A stretch of 64,000 nt of DNA from Flavobacteriales bacterium UBA2669 (GTDB lineage: Bacteria > Bacteroidota > Bacteroidia > Flavobacteriales_E > Vicingaceae), in NCBI GenBank assembly GCA_002359215.1, contig DEMN01000012.1, positions 483,782-547,781 of the forward strand, read 5' to 3'. A program made the translations under genes and the position numbers. Below, piece after piece: positions 7,629 to 15,277 of the stretch. The first letter of the stretch is position 1. Each line of letters begins with the position of its first letter. Under the pieces are notes generated by a model, which was not told the DNA's origin, did no database searches, and saw nothing but the letters and a program-made list of their open reading frames with translations.

Positions 7629-7663
7629 TTTTCATTTTGAAAAAATACCTTTCAGATTGAAAA
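7629..7663. promoter_or_regulatory. Second pair of enhancer-like palindromes
   Basis: TTTTCA-TTT-TGAAAA (7629-7643) and TTTCA-GAT-TGAAAA (7650-7663) have centres about 20 bp apart, the same geometry as at 2306-2340. The pair lies in the intergenic region between the minus-strand phosphorelay operon and the plus-strand TPR/PD40 gene, so it could serve either. I found no sigma-54-like element on the plus strand before 7749. The rest of 7490-7748 holds only AT-rich sequence apart from the -24/-12 candidate. Confidence 0.55.
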
Positions 7664-7748
7664 TATAAAAAGATTAAAAAGAGGAAAGAGGATAAACTAA
7701 AATAAAAAAGTATAACATTTTTTTAAATATTATTACTATTTTTCCACC

Positions 7749-9302
7749 ATGAAAATGAAACTTACAATTTTATTAGTAATGGTATTAGTTTCTCAGGTAT
7801 TATGGGGACAAAAATTGCATTATGAATTACCTGATAATGCCAATAAAATGTATAGTAATGGTAATTTTATGAAAGCTAAAGAGCTTTATAGAGAATTGTA
7901 TAAAAAGCACCAAAATAATACTGAATTTAAATTCAGATTTGGAGTAAGTTTACTTAATTCTTATGAGTGGGAAGACGGAATTAAAATGTTAGAGCAAGTT
8001 TCTAAAAAGTCTGATGTTTCAAACGAAGTATGGTATTACTTAGGGAAGGGTTATCATTTAACCAATAGGTATGATTTAGCTATTAAAATGTTTGAGAAAT
8101 ATTTAGAAAATGATGCCAACTCGGAAATGGCTGAAAAAAGTCGTAGGAGAATTAATATGTGCAATAATGCTAAGCAATTAGTGAAGTTTCCGGTAAATAC
8201 TCATTTTGAAAATTTAGGTAAAAATATCAATTCAAAAGGAAAGGAATATTTTCCTATTGTAACTCCAAATGAATATCAGTTGATGTTTACCACAAGAAGG
8301 GAAGGAACAACTGGTAGAGTTTATGATTTAGAGGGATATTATACAGCTGACATTTATGGGGCAACTTTTCGAAGTGGAAAGTGGTCTAAAACGCGTTCAA
8401 TTAATTATCCTAACTCTTACGGTAATGAACAGATTGCTGGAATCTCTGAGAATGGTAACTATGTGTTTTATTATGTAGATAATCCGAAAGAAAAAAATAC
8501 CTTGTATATGGCAGAAATGGGAAAGCGCTCTTATACAAAAGCTAAAAAAATTGATAATAAATTAATTAATGATAAAAGTTCTAAACAACTGAGTGCAACC
8601 ATTTCTAACGATGGTCAATTGATGGTTTTTTCAAGTGAAAAAAAACATGGTTATGGTGCTTCTGATCTTTATTTTGTGAAAAAGTTACCTAATGGTAAGT
8701 GGGCAAACCCATCTAATATAGGAGAAAACATCAATACTAATTTAAATGAGATTAATCCTTATTTAATTGATGAAGGCAAAACTTTATATTTTGCATCGGA
8801 AGGGCATAACAGTATTGGTGGTTATGATGTGTTTAAGTCTTCTTTTGATGAAGAAACACAAACTTGGTCGAAACCTATAAACATTGGCTATCCGCTAAAT
8901 ACTCCGGATGATAATACCAGTATTTGTTTCTCTGAAAATAAACAATTTGTTTACTTATCAGCTTATAGAAGTGATTCGGAAGGAGATTTAGACATTTACA
9001 GGGTTGAATTAAAGGATGAAGCAACTCAACTAACTACTGTAAAAGGAATGGTTTATAATGGAGATTCTACTTTAGTAAATTATTCTATGCAAATAGAAGC
9101 CTTTAAAGAAGAAGGTGGCGATTTACAAGGTATTTTTGAAGTGAATCATAATAAAGGAAGCTATATCATGATTTTGCCTCCTAATAAATATGTTTTAAAA
9201 ATAGCCGATAATACCGGTAAAACCGTAGAAAAGAAACTATGGATTAAAGACAGGAATTTATATAAAGAAGAGTTGGAGCAAAATATTATCCTTTCGGAAT
9301 AA
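7749..9302 (+). CDS. Secreted TPR/PD40 beta-propeller protein
   Basis: A signal peptide (about 1-20, ending VLWGQ) is followed by TPR-like helices (about 34-130) and then a run of PD40/WD40-like repeats (about 160-425). The repeats carry motifs such as MVFSSEKKHGYGASDLYFV and LYFASEGHNSIGGYDVFKS. A short carboxypeptidase-regulatory-like beta domain ends the protein (about 434-517). It resembles the N-terminal two thirds of the PorE-like protein at 18364-20499 but has no OmpA domain. It should act in the periplasm or at the outer membrane. It diverges from the phosphorelay operon and shares the control region with the paired palindromes, so it may be a target. Confidence 0.8.
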   Translation: MKMKLTILLVMVLVSQVLWGQKLHYELPDNANKMYSNGNFMKAKELYRELYKKHQNNTEFKFRFGVSLLNSYEWEDGIKMLEQVSKKSDVSNEVWYYLGKGYHLTNRYDLAIKMFEKYLENDANSEMAEKSRRRINMCNNAKQLVKFPVNTHFENLGKNINSKGKEYFPIVTPNEYQLMFTTRREGTTGRVYDLEGYYTADIYGATFRSGKWSKTRSINYPNSYGNEQIAGISENGNYVFYYVDNPKEKNTLYMAEMGKRSYTKAKKIDNKLINDKSSKQLSATISNDGQLMVFSSEKKHGYGASDLYFVKKLPNGKWANPSNIGENINTNLNEINPYLIDEGKTLYFASEGHNSIGGYDVFKSSFDEETQTWSKPINIGYPLNTPDDNTSICFSENKQFVYLSAYRSDSEGDLDIYRVELKDEATQLTTVKGMVYNGDSTLVNYSMQIEAFKEEGGDLQGIFEVNHNKGSYIMILPPNKYVLKIADNTGKTVEKKLWIKDRNLYKEELEQNIILSE

Positions 9303-9321
9303 AGTTGTTTAAAATACTAAG

Positions 9322-9329
9322 TAGCTTTG
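9322..9329 (+). promoter_or_regulatory. TAnnTTTG promoter (-7) box before the rluA-family gene
   Basis: The sequence TAGCTTTG is a perfect match to the Bacteroidota -7 consensus and lies 24 bp before the ATG at 9354. A TTG at 9305-9307 is a weak, closely spaced -33 candidate. Confidence 0.4.
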
Positions 9330-9353
9330 CAGCTTTAATCATTACTTATTTTA

Positions 9354-10052
9354 ATGGAACCCAACGTAGATTTAGACATTCTTTTTGAAGACAATCACCT
9401 TATTATTGTAAACAAACGCTCGGGAGAAATTGTGCAAGGCGATAAAACAGGCGATGAGCCTATGAGTGAAAAGGTGAAACGCTACATTAAACAAAAATAC
9501 AACAAACCAGGAGATGTTTTTATTGGTACTCCGCACCGAATTGATAGACCTACCAGCGGAATTGTAATTTTTGCGAAAACAAGCAAAGCTTTAATGAGGT
9601 TGAATAAGATGTTTCAAGATAAAGAAATTCAAAAGACCTATTGGGCAATAGTTAAAAATCCACCAAAAAATAAAGAAGGTAAGTTGATTCATTACTTAAA
9701 AAAGAATGAAGCTAAGAATAAATCTTTTGCTCAGGAAACCATGTTTCAAGGAGCTAAAGTTGCCGAATTAACCTATAAAATAATTTTCGATTTTGATAAC
9801 TATTTTTTGTTGGAGATTTTACCTAAAACCGGTAGACACCATCAAATCAGAGTGCAGTTGTCGGAAATGGGCTGTCCGATTAAGGGAGATTTAAAATACG
9901 GGTTTAACCGTTCTAATAAGGATGCTTCAATTAGCTTGCACGCAAGAAAGATTAGTTTTTTACATCCTGTTCGCAAAGAACAAATGGAAGTAGTTGCCTC
10001 GGTGCCATCAGATGATCCGCTGTGGATGAAGGCTAATGAGATTTTTGGGTAG
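9354..10052 (+). CDS. RluA-family RNA pseudouridine synthase
   Basis: A 232-residue pseudouridine synthase that should convert specific uridines of rRNA or tRNA to pseudouridine in the cytoplasm. The catalytic Asp is D64 in HRIDRPTSGIVIFAKT, the family motif II (RxDxxTSG). The KTGRHHQIRVQLS motif near residue 160 is also typical. There is no N-terminal S4 domain, as in the shorter RluA/RluC-like forms, so the target position cannot be told from sequence. The gene is monocistronic behind a TAGCTTTG box, and its stop abuts that of the convergent gene at 10053. Confidence 0.92.
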   Translation: MEPNVDLDILFEDNHLIIVNKRSGEIVQGDKTGDEPMSEKVKRYIKQKYNKPGDVFIGTPHRIDRPTSGIVIFAKTSKALMRLNKMFQDKEIQKTYWAIVKNPPKNKEGKLIHYLKKNEAKNKSFAQETMFQGAKVAELTYKIIFDFDNYFLLEILPKTGRHHQIRVQLSEMGCPIKGDLKYGFNRSNKDASISLHARKISFLHPVRKEQMEVVASVPSDDPLWMKANEIFG

Positions 10053-10754
10053 TTAATCTTGAATATTTAAGCCACCCGCTAAGTAGATTATTCCAATTAG
10101 GACAGAAATGATTAATACAAAAACTATTAAGTTTAAAACAAAATTTAAAATTAGCCTGTACCACTTATTGTTTTTTGAATAAACAAAAACACTCCATAAT
10201 AGAATTACTACAATTAAGTATTGAATATTGAAATAATCAAAATTCAGTTTTAAATAATAATTAACTAAATCATCAATTATAATAAATAACATTCCAAAAA
10301 CAGAAAAAAGGTAGGTAGTGGCTATAAAGTGCTCTCCAAAATTTAATTTTTGTTTGAAATAAGTGAAATAGGTACTAATTGTAATAAGCGGAATAATGAA
10401 AATAATTCCAAACTGAGGAGAGGTGTAACTAATGTCTATCGTCATATCAAATAGTTTAGTGTTAACTAAAACAATATGAAGACCTGCAATTGTTAAAAAA
10501 TAGAATAAAATTTTACCGGGACTTTGATAATAGTTTCTATATCCATTCCAGTAGTTGGTCACTACTTTTTTTGGGGAAGTAATTAATTTTAAAACGGTAG
10601 CAAAACCGGATTTTTCGAGTGAAAGAATTTGAAAAATATAATCGGAAATAATGTTCCAAAAAGTAAGTCGTTTATTAATGTACTTTTGTCCACAATGCTG
10701 ACAATAAACGTCTTGAAGTATAGTTTCGCAATGGGAACAATAAGTTGTTTTCAT
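10053..10754 (-). CDS. DUF3667-like zinc-ribbon membrane protein
   Basis: The N-terminal zinc ribbon has Cys6, Cys9, Cys18 and Cys21 (CSHC...CQHCGQK). A cytoplasmic helical stretch with ITSPKKVVTNYWNGYR follows, then about four to five hydrophobic segments over residues 80-230. This layout matches the DUF3667 family, which is common in Bacteroidota and has no established function. The gene lies 11 bp downstream of the HMG-CoA-lyase-like gene's start side on the same strand and is convergent with the pseudouridine synthase. Confidence 0.75.
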   Translation of the reverse strand: MKTTYCSHCETILQDVYCQHCGQKYINKRLTFWNIISDYIFQILSLEKSGFATVLKLITSPKKVVTNYWNGYRNYYQSPGKILFYFLTIAGLHIVLVNTKLFDMTIDISYTSPQFGIIFIIPLITISTYFTYFKQKLNFGEHFIATTYLFSVFGMLFIIIDDLVNYYLKLNFDYFNIQYLIVVILLWSVFVYSKNNKWYRLILNFVLNLIVFVLIISVLIGIIYLAGGLNIQD

Positions 10755-10765
10755 TTTAATTAAGA

Positions 10766-11611
10766 TTAAAATACTTTATTAGCAGCTAATAAGCTTTTTT
10801 CAAATTCAATGGTATCAATATTGGTATTTACATTAATTTCGTTAAAATAACTTACTAAATTTTCGGTAGGCATATTTCCGGTAAGCTTGTCTGTTGCCAT
10901 AGGGCAGCCGCCAAAACCTTTAATAGCACCATCAAATCTTCGGCAACCATTTTCATAAGCGGCAACAATTTTTTCTTTCCATGTATCAGGAGTAGTGTGG
11001 AGGTGAGCGCCAATTTCTATAGTAGCGAATTCAGGAATAATGTTGCTAAATAGATAACTGATGTTTTCTTTATTGGAAACACCAATAGTATCGCTCAATG
11101 CAATTATTTTGATGCCTAAATCGGCTAACTTTTTTGTCCAATTAATTACAATATCGCTGTTCCATTCATCACCATAAGGGTTTCCAAAAGCCATAGAAAT
11201 ATAAACCACTAATTTTTTGTTGTGTTTTACACAAAGCGACTGCACTTCTTCTACTGTTTTTAAGGATTGTGAAATGCTTGAATTAGTATTACGTTGTTGA
11301 AAGGTTTCTGATATAGAAAATGGAAAACCCAAGTAGTCAATTTCTTCAAATAAAACAGCATCATTTGCTCCGCGAGTATTGGCAATAATGGCTAATAATT
11401 TACTTTTTGTAGCCGATAAATCTAACTTAGAAAGTACTTCTGCAGTATCTTTTAACTGAGCAATGGCTTTTGGAGAAACAAAACTTCCAAAATCAATGGT
11501 ATCAAAACCTACTTTTAAAAGTTGATTGATGTAGGCTGCTTTTGTAGCTGTAGGAATAAAATCATGCAAACCTTGCATAGCATCTCTCGGACATTCAATT
11601 AGTTTAACCAT
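10766..11611 (-). CDS. Hydroxymethylglutaryl-CoA lyase family protein
   Basis: A TIM-barrel enzyme of the HMGL-like/DRE family, 281 residues, close to bacterial HMG-CoA lyases (about 300). It shows the metal and substrate motif ECPRDAMQG at residues 6-14, the His metal ligands in GAHLHTTPDTW, and the catalytic-Cys loop GFGGCPMA. HMG-CoA lyase cleaves 3-hydroxy-3-methylglutaryl-CoA to acetoacetate and acetyl-CoA in leucine catabolism. The usual leucine-pathway neighbours are absent, so substrate is inferred from motifs. It overlaps the downstream end of pyrD by 8 bp, implying translational coupling. Confidence 0.88.
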   Translation of the reverse strand: MVKLIECPRDAMQGLHDFIPTATKAAYINQLLKVGFDTIDFGSFVSPKAIAQLKDTAEVLSKLDLSATKSKLLAIIANTRGANDAVLFEEIDYLGFPFSISETFQQRNTNSSISQSLKTVEEVQSLCVKHNKKLVVYISMAFGNPYGDEWNSDIVINWTKKLADLGIKIIALSDTIGVSNKENISYLFSNIIPEFATIEIGAHLHTTPDTWKEKIVAAYENGCRRFDGAIKGFGGCPMATDKLTGNMPTENLVSYFNEINVNTNIDTIEFEKSLLAANKVF

Positions 11612-12638
11612 GCTCTAATATATTTTTATTTATTGCTTTAATTAACCCGGGACCTTCATAAATAAATCCGGTATAAATTTGAACTAAATCTGCTCCGGCT
11701 TCTATTTTTTCTATAGCATCAGCTGCAGAATGTATTCCTCCCACACCAATAATAGGAAACGCTTTGTTAGATTTTTCAGCTAAGTAGCGAATTACTTCTG
11801 TAGAACGTTCTTTTAATGCTTTTCCGCTTAAGCCACCATTGGCAATAGCTTCAATTTCTGCTGGCGAAGTTGTTAAGTTTTTTCTGGAAGTAGTAGTGTT
11901 GGTAGCAATAATGCCGTCAATTTTGGTTTGGGCTACTATCTCAATTACTTCATCTAGTTGAGAGTTGTTTAAATCGGGAGCAATTTTTAATAAAATTGGT
12001 TTGGGCTTGTCTTTGGTTTGGTTGATTTTTTTAAGTTCCCCCAATAACTTCAATAGAAAAGGGGTATCTTGCAATTTGGTTAAGTCTTTAATATTCGGAC
12101 AGCTTACATTTACCACAAAATAATCTACGTAATCGTGTAAGGTGTTGAAATTAAATAAGTAATCATTCAATGCATTATCGTTGGATGTGGCTGTGTTTTT
12201 CCCGATGTTGCCACCAATAACGATATCTGTTTTTCTGTTTTTTAATCGTTTAATAGCATCTTCTGCCCCTAGGTTATTAAATCCCATTCGGTTGATTAGC
12301 CCTTCATCTTCCGTAATTCTAAATAAGCGAGGTTTGGGGTTACCAATTTGGCCTTTTGGGGTAAGTGTACCAATTTCTATAAAACCAAAGCCTAAATTAG
12401 CCAGTTCGTTAAACCAGCGAGCATCTTTATCGAATCCTGCGGCTAAGCCTACAGGGTTTTTAAATGTTAATCCGAATAAATGACGTTCTAGTTTTTTGTT
12501 TTTCACTTCAAAAAGTGCTCTTAATAAAGTTGCACCTCCGGGAATGTTGGAAAAAAAAGTTAAACAACCCGTAGCAAAATAATGTGCTTTTTCGGGCGAC
12601 ATTAAGAACAGTAGGGGTTTTATAAGGAAGTGATACAT
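11604..12638 (-). CDS. pyrD: Dihydroorotate dehydrogenase (quinone), class 2
   Basis: Oxidises dihydroorotate to orotate with quinone as acceptor in pyrimidine synthesis, at the inner face of the membrane. At 344 residues it has the N-terminal membrane-association helices (LIKPLLFLMSPEKAHYFATG) that mark class 2, then the FMN barrel. Typical motifs are GLAAGFDKD, GFIEIGTLTPKGQIGNPKPRLFR, NVSCPN, IATNTT and GGLSGKAL, ending with GVGGIHSAADAIEKIEAGADLVQIYTGFIYEGP. It overlaps the next gene by 8 bp. A good -7 box lies 15 bp before the ATG. Confidence 0.97.
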   Translation of the reverse strand: MYHFLIKPLLFLMSPEKAHYFATGCLTFFSNIPGGATLLRALFEVKNKKLERHLFGLTFKNPVGLAAGFDKDARWFNELANLGFGFIEIGTLTPKGQIGNPKPRLFRITEDEGLINRMGFNNLGAEDAIKRLKNRKTDIVIGGNIGKNTATSNDNALNDYLFNFNTLHDYVDYFVVNVSCPNIKDLTKLQDTPFLLKLLGELKKINQTKDKPKPILLKIAPDLNNSQLDEVIEIVAQTKIDGIIATNTTTSRKNLTTSPAEIEAIANGGLSGKALKERSTEVIRYLAEKSNKAFPIIGVGGIHSAADAIEKIEAGADLVQIYTGFIYEGPGLIKAINKNILEHG

Positions 12639-12652
12639 GTAGTTATTTTTTG

Positions 12653-12681
12653 CAAAGATACGAAAGCATTTGTTTCCAAAA
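12653..12681 (-). promoter_or_regulatory. pyrD promoter (TTTTGG ... TATCTTTG)
   Basis: On the minus strand a TATCTTTG -7 box (12653-12660) is preceded by TTTTGG (12676-12681) at near-consensus spacing for the Bacteroidota primary sigma factor. The transcription start would fall near 12646, leaving a leader of only about 8 nt before the ATG at 12638. Confidence 0.5.
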
Positions 12682-12760
12682 TAATTTTATTGAGTACTAC
12701 AATATTTAAAAAAATGTGTCGTTAAGTGTGTAAATTAAAACCTAAAACATTTTATTGCCT

Positions 12761-12961
12761 ATGAATCAAATTACTATTTTTAATTATTTAGCATTATCAA
12801 AAGAAGAAGAGCAACTAAAATCGCTTTTGTTTAACGATAAAAAAACAACCAAAAGAAATACGCCCAAACAATCTACTATCAACAATATTTTGAATTATTC
12901 AAAAGCATTAAGCGTTAGAGATTCAGAGCATTTAGAAACTGTTTCTTTTGTGCTAAATTAA
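12761..12961 (+). CDS. Small conserved-type hypothetical protein (66 aa)
   Basis: A short, charged, cytoplasmic-looking protein. The C-terminal stretch NILNYSKALSVRDSEHLETVSFVLN has the shape of a small-protein family that I have seen in other Bacteroidota, with no known function. I prefer the ATG at 12761 to a TTG two codons upstream. It is monocistronic, followed 21 bp later by a strong terminator, which supports it being a real transcribed unit. Confidence 0.6.
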   Translation: MNQITIFNYLALSKEEEQLKSLLFNDKKTTKRNTPKQSTINNILNYSKALSVRDSEHLETVSFVLN

Positions 12962-12982
12962 TTAGCCGGAAAACATTATGAT

Positions 12983-13017
12983 AAGCGTGTTGAGATTTCT
13001 TAACACGCTTTTTTTTT
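12983..13017 (+). terminator. Intrinsic terminator after the 66-aa gene
   Basis: A 9-bp stem (AAGCGTGTT / AACACGCTT, arms 12983-12991 and 13002-13010) is followed by eight or more T residues on the plus strand. Confidence 0.8.
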
Positions 13018-13032
13018 GTGTCTAAAAACAGA

Positions 13033-13215
13033 ATGTCATCTTGAGCAAAATTTTTCATTCCGCGAAAGCGGGATAGAAAAATGCTGTCGAAATATCTTCT
13101 TATTTATAGACTTCTATATTTCATTTTGATATGGAATTTCCTAATTAACAAGATCCTACACTTCATTTTACAGCGCTTCGTTCCTCAGCTGGTAAAATAT
13201 TGTTCAGGATGACAT
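13033..13215. repeat. 183-bp palindrome-bounded intergenic repeat (MITE-like)
   Basis: The ends are inverted copies of each other: ATGTCATCTTGAGCA (13033-13047) against the complement of TGTTCAGGATGACAT (13201-13215), 13 of 15 matching. Inside are a CCGC-GAAA-GCGG hairpin near 13060-13073 and a second imperfect hairpin (ATTTTACAGC / GCTGGTAAAAT) near 13163-13197. There is no coding sequence. GTCATCCTGAG-type ends are a familiar look of dispersed intergenic repeats in Bacteroidota. This element makes up most of the 293-bp gap between genes at 12962-13254. Confidence 0.6.
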
Positions 13216-13254
13216 ATGAGGTGGAAAGGTGTAGGGGAGTTAATCTAAAATAGT

Positions 13255-13716
13255 TTAGATTACAGCTAAAATAGTATATTCATTATCATTTAAAGAAAAG
13301 CTTTCTTTTTCTTTTTTGGTGAGCAATAACTTGCCGATAGGAGAGGCAGGAGAAATAGCAAAAAAGACTTCGTTTGCTATGGTTACTTTACCAATACTTG
13401 CGGCCATGTAAAAGTTACCCTTATTGGTGTAAACCATACTTCCTAATACTACTGTGTTGTTGGTTATAGTGGGGTTGATTTGAGTTAAATTTTGTTTGAT
13501 GTTAAGTGCTTCACTCAGTTGGGCAGTTAGTTTTTCCGTTTCTAATTGAGCCATGGCTCGTCCGGTTTCATGTTTATCGCCCGCACTGCTTTTGGTTTCG
13601 TTATTGGCAGCTTGTTGGGCTTCTTTTAAAATGTGTTGTAAGGATACAATTCTATCTTCTGCAAGCGTTAAGCAGCGTTGGTGTAATGCTTTTTTTATGG
13701 AGGATGAAATTTGCAT
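13255..13716 (-). CDS. GreA/GreB C-terminal-like protein
   Basis: 153 residues. The N-terminal 80 are helical and polar (KHETGRAMAQLETEKLTAQLSEAL), suggestive of a coiled coil. The C-terminal 65 (VVLGSMVYTNKGNFYMAASIG...ISPASPIGKLLLTKKEKESFSLN) match the FKBP-like C-terminal domain of GreA/GreB, whose hallmark is SPIGKALLGK. Full GreA would have the acidic tip motif of a cleavage factor, which I cannot place here, so transcript-cleavage activity is doubtful. A role at RNA polymerase is plausible but unproven. Confidence 0.7.
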   Translation of the reverse strand: MQISSSIKKALHQRCLTLAEDRIVSLQHILKEAQQAANNETKSSAGDKHETGRAMAQLETEKLTAQLSEALNIKQNLTQINPTITNNTVVLGSMVYTNKGNFYMAASIGKVTIANEVFFAISPASPIGKLLLTKKEKESFSLNDNEYTILAVI

Positions 13717-13754
13717 GTTTTATTGGAATTTAGTTACTATTGTTTTACTTCTTC

Positions 13755-13816
13755 CAAATGTAGTAATTTATTATTTATCACTTTTCCACAAGCGTGGATG
13801 CTTGCGGCAGCGAGGG
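13755..13816. repeat. REP-like palindromic repeat, copy A
   Basis: About 62 bp, roughly 89 percent identical to 14338-14400 (six mismatches and one indel by eye). It has the head GTAGTAAT, an AT-rich middle and a hairpin CAAGCGT-GG-ATGCTTG with one G-T pair, then GGCAGCGAGGG. It lies just past the 3' end of the DinB-family gene. Confidence 0.7.
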
Positions 13817-13826
13817 TAGTATTTTT

Positions 13827-14303
13827 TTATTTGTCGTTTTCAAGTATCATCTTTTTAATCAATGAAAGTTGTCCGAGATGATAATAGCTATGTTCAATAA
13901 TGCCCTCAATATTTCTCAAATACGTTCCATATTTTTCATCCACAAACGGCTTATCTAATTTACTATCTGCTATATTTGCGACTTCTTTGACAAATTCTTC
14001 AGAATTAAGTAGAAATTCATTCATTAATCTTTGCCAGTCAGCTTCTGATTCAATAGGTTGAATGTCAAAACTGTATTTATCTCGAATCTCGAGTTCGCCA
14101 CCTTTAAAAACATTTAAAAGTCCAGCCAAATAATAATTTACGTGAAAAATCAGGGAAGCAATTGTATTTAACGATCCAATTTTAAGGGTTGCTTGTTGCC
14201 ATGTTACACTTTCTATTTGTGATTTGTAATTCGTGTTCGCAATCCAGTACCCATTTAGTAGAACTTCATTCAATCGATTTGCGAGATATTTATTTCTTTC
14301 CAT
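13827..14303 (-). CDS. DinB-family (four-helix) putative metalloenzyme
   Basis: 158 residues, all helical. The His triad typical of DinB/YfiT proteins is at H54 (LIFHVNYYL), H138 and H142 (IEHSYYHLGQLSLIKKM). Members bind a metal ion and some act as thiol-dependent transferases or in stress responses; the substrate here is unknown. The gene is bracketed by two copies of a REP-like palindrome (13755-13816 and 14338-14400), suggesting it entered, or was mobilised, as a unit. Confidence 0.8.
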   Translation of the reverse strand: MERNKYLANRLNEVLLNGYWIANTNYKSQIESVTWQQATLKIGSLNTIASLIFHVNYYLAGLLNVFKGGELEIRDKYSFDIQPIESEADWQRLMNEFLLNSEEFVKEVANIADSKLDKPFVDEKYGTYLRNIEGIIEHSYYHLGQLSLIKKMILENDK

Positions 14304-14337
14304 TCTGGGTGCTTATATTTGGTATAATTTACTAAAA

Positions 14338-14400
14338 CAAAAGTAGTAATATATTATTTATTACTTTACCACAAGCGTGGACGCTTGAGGCAGCGGAGGG
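14338..14400. repeat. REP-like palindromic repeat, copy B
   Basis: 63 bp, the near-duplicate of 13755-13816 in the same orientation. Its hairpin CAAGCGT-GG-ACGCTTG is a perfect 7-bp stem. It lies between the 3' end of the orphan gene at 14412 and the start of the DinB-family gene. Confidence 0.7.
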
Positions 14401-14411
14401 GGCTTATTTTC

Positions 14412-15203
14412 TTATGTTAAAAATTCATTTTGTAGAAGGTAAAGTATAGTTAAAACACAACCTACACCTAGAAATATGAATGCTATTAAATTAGCTGCAA
14501 ATCCATTTTTTTGATTTGATTTTTGAATAAATAATGCCCAAGTGATAAGCATAAAAAAGAACGAATTCCATATCAGAGCTATCCACACAAATATTCTCTC
14601 TATATTTTTACTAAATGGAATAATGAATCTGTTTTGTTTTTCTATTTCATTGCTTCTGTTAACAACAAGAATTTCTCCATCTACAATTCTTGAGGTGGTT
14701 GTGGGAAGTGAACTAGTTTTATTGACAGAATAGTAGGTTGAAATATTAATTCGATCTCCTGGATTGAGCAAATCTGGCATAAGCCATATTTTCTTCTCGG
14801 ATTTTCTATCGCTGAGTTCAATCGTCTCTGGAAGAGTATTTAATTCATATTTCAAAAGCACTGCATTAGGATCAAAATCAATTACCATTTCTTTTACAAA
14901 GTCTTTACCAGTAATTGCAGAGTTTCCCGTATTTATCAAACTAAGATTTACCTTATAAAGATTATCAACCGCAATGCTATCGAACGAAATTGAAATACCT
15001 GAACCTTTAAGGGTTGTCTTGTCTACTAATGAGATAAACGAGTCAATTGTTAAGGTTAATTCCTTCTTTTTTTCAGCAAGTACAAAGAGTACGATTGCTA
15101 CTATGATTCCAACTAAACCAAGTATGTTAGAATATTTAAAAATAGTTTTCAAAACATTCTTCGTTTCTTGCTTTCCTTCATTTCTAACTTGATTAAAGTC
15201 CAT
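14412..15203 (-). CDS. Orphan membrane protein with extracytoplasmic beta domain
   Basis: No family recognised. 263 residues: one hydrophobic segment at about 29-46, a probably beta-rich domain of about 155 residues (NLYKVNLSLINTGNSAI, WLMPDLLNPGDRINIS), then two hydrophobic segments at about 206-225 and 241-259. The middle domain should face the periplasm. It belongs to the accessory stretch between pyrD and dnaK, with a palindromic repeat at its 3' end and a hairpin at its 5' side. Confidence 0.65.
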   Translation of the reverse strand: MDFNQVRNEGKQETKNVLKTIFKYSNILGLVGIIVAIVLFVLAEKKKELTLTIDSFISLVDKTTLKGSGISISFDSIAVDNLYKVNLSLINTGNSAITGKDFVKEMVIDFDPNAVLLKYELNTLPETIELSDRKSEKKIWLMPDLLNPGDRINISTYYSVNKTSSLPTTTSRIVDGEILVVNRSNEIEKQNRFIIPFSKNIERIFVWIALIWNSFFFMLITWALFIQKSNQKNGFAANLIAFIFLGVGCVLTILYLLQNEFLT

Positions 15204-15231
15204 ATTTTTCTCTATTCATAAATTAAGATGA

Positions 15232-15264
15232 GGTAACGAGCTATGCATTATACACCTTGTTGCC
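15232..15264. repeat. attC-like imperfect hairpin
   Basis: A 9-bp imperfect stem (GGTAACGAG with CTTGTTGCC, two G-T pairs) encloses a 15-nt loop. The ends GGTAAC and GTTGCC resemble the complementary core sites of integron attC sequences, but not the strict RYYYAAC/GTTRRRY form. It sits between two orphan genes on the minus strand. Confidence 0.3.
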
Positions 15265-15277
15265 GGTTTGTTATTTT

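Noticed and set aside
7664..7748. Sigma-54 promoter for the plus-strand TPR/PD40 gene
   Set aside because: No GG-N10-GC element in correct orientation in this stretch.
13506..13819. Overlapping plus-strand open frames opposite the GreA-like gene
   Set aside because: Antisense to a gene with a recognisable domain; one also runs into the REP-like repeat.
13033..15264. Complete integron or insertion sequence
   Set aside because: No integrase or transposase gene is present; only repeats and hairpins are seen.
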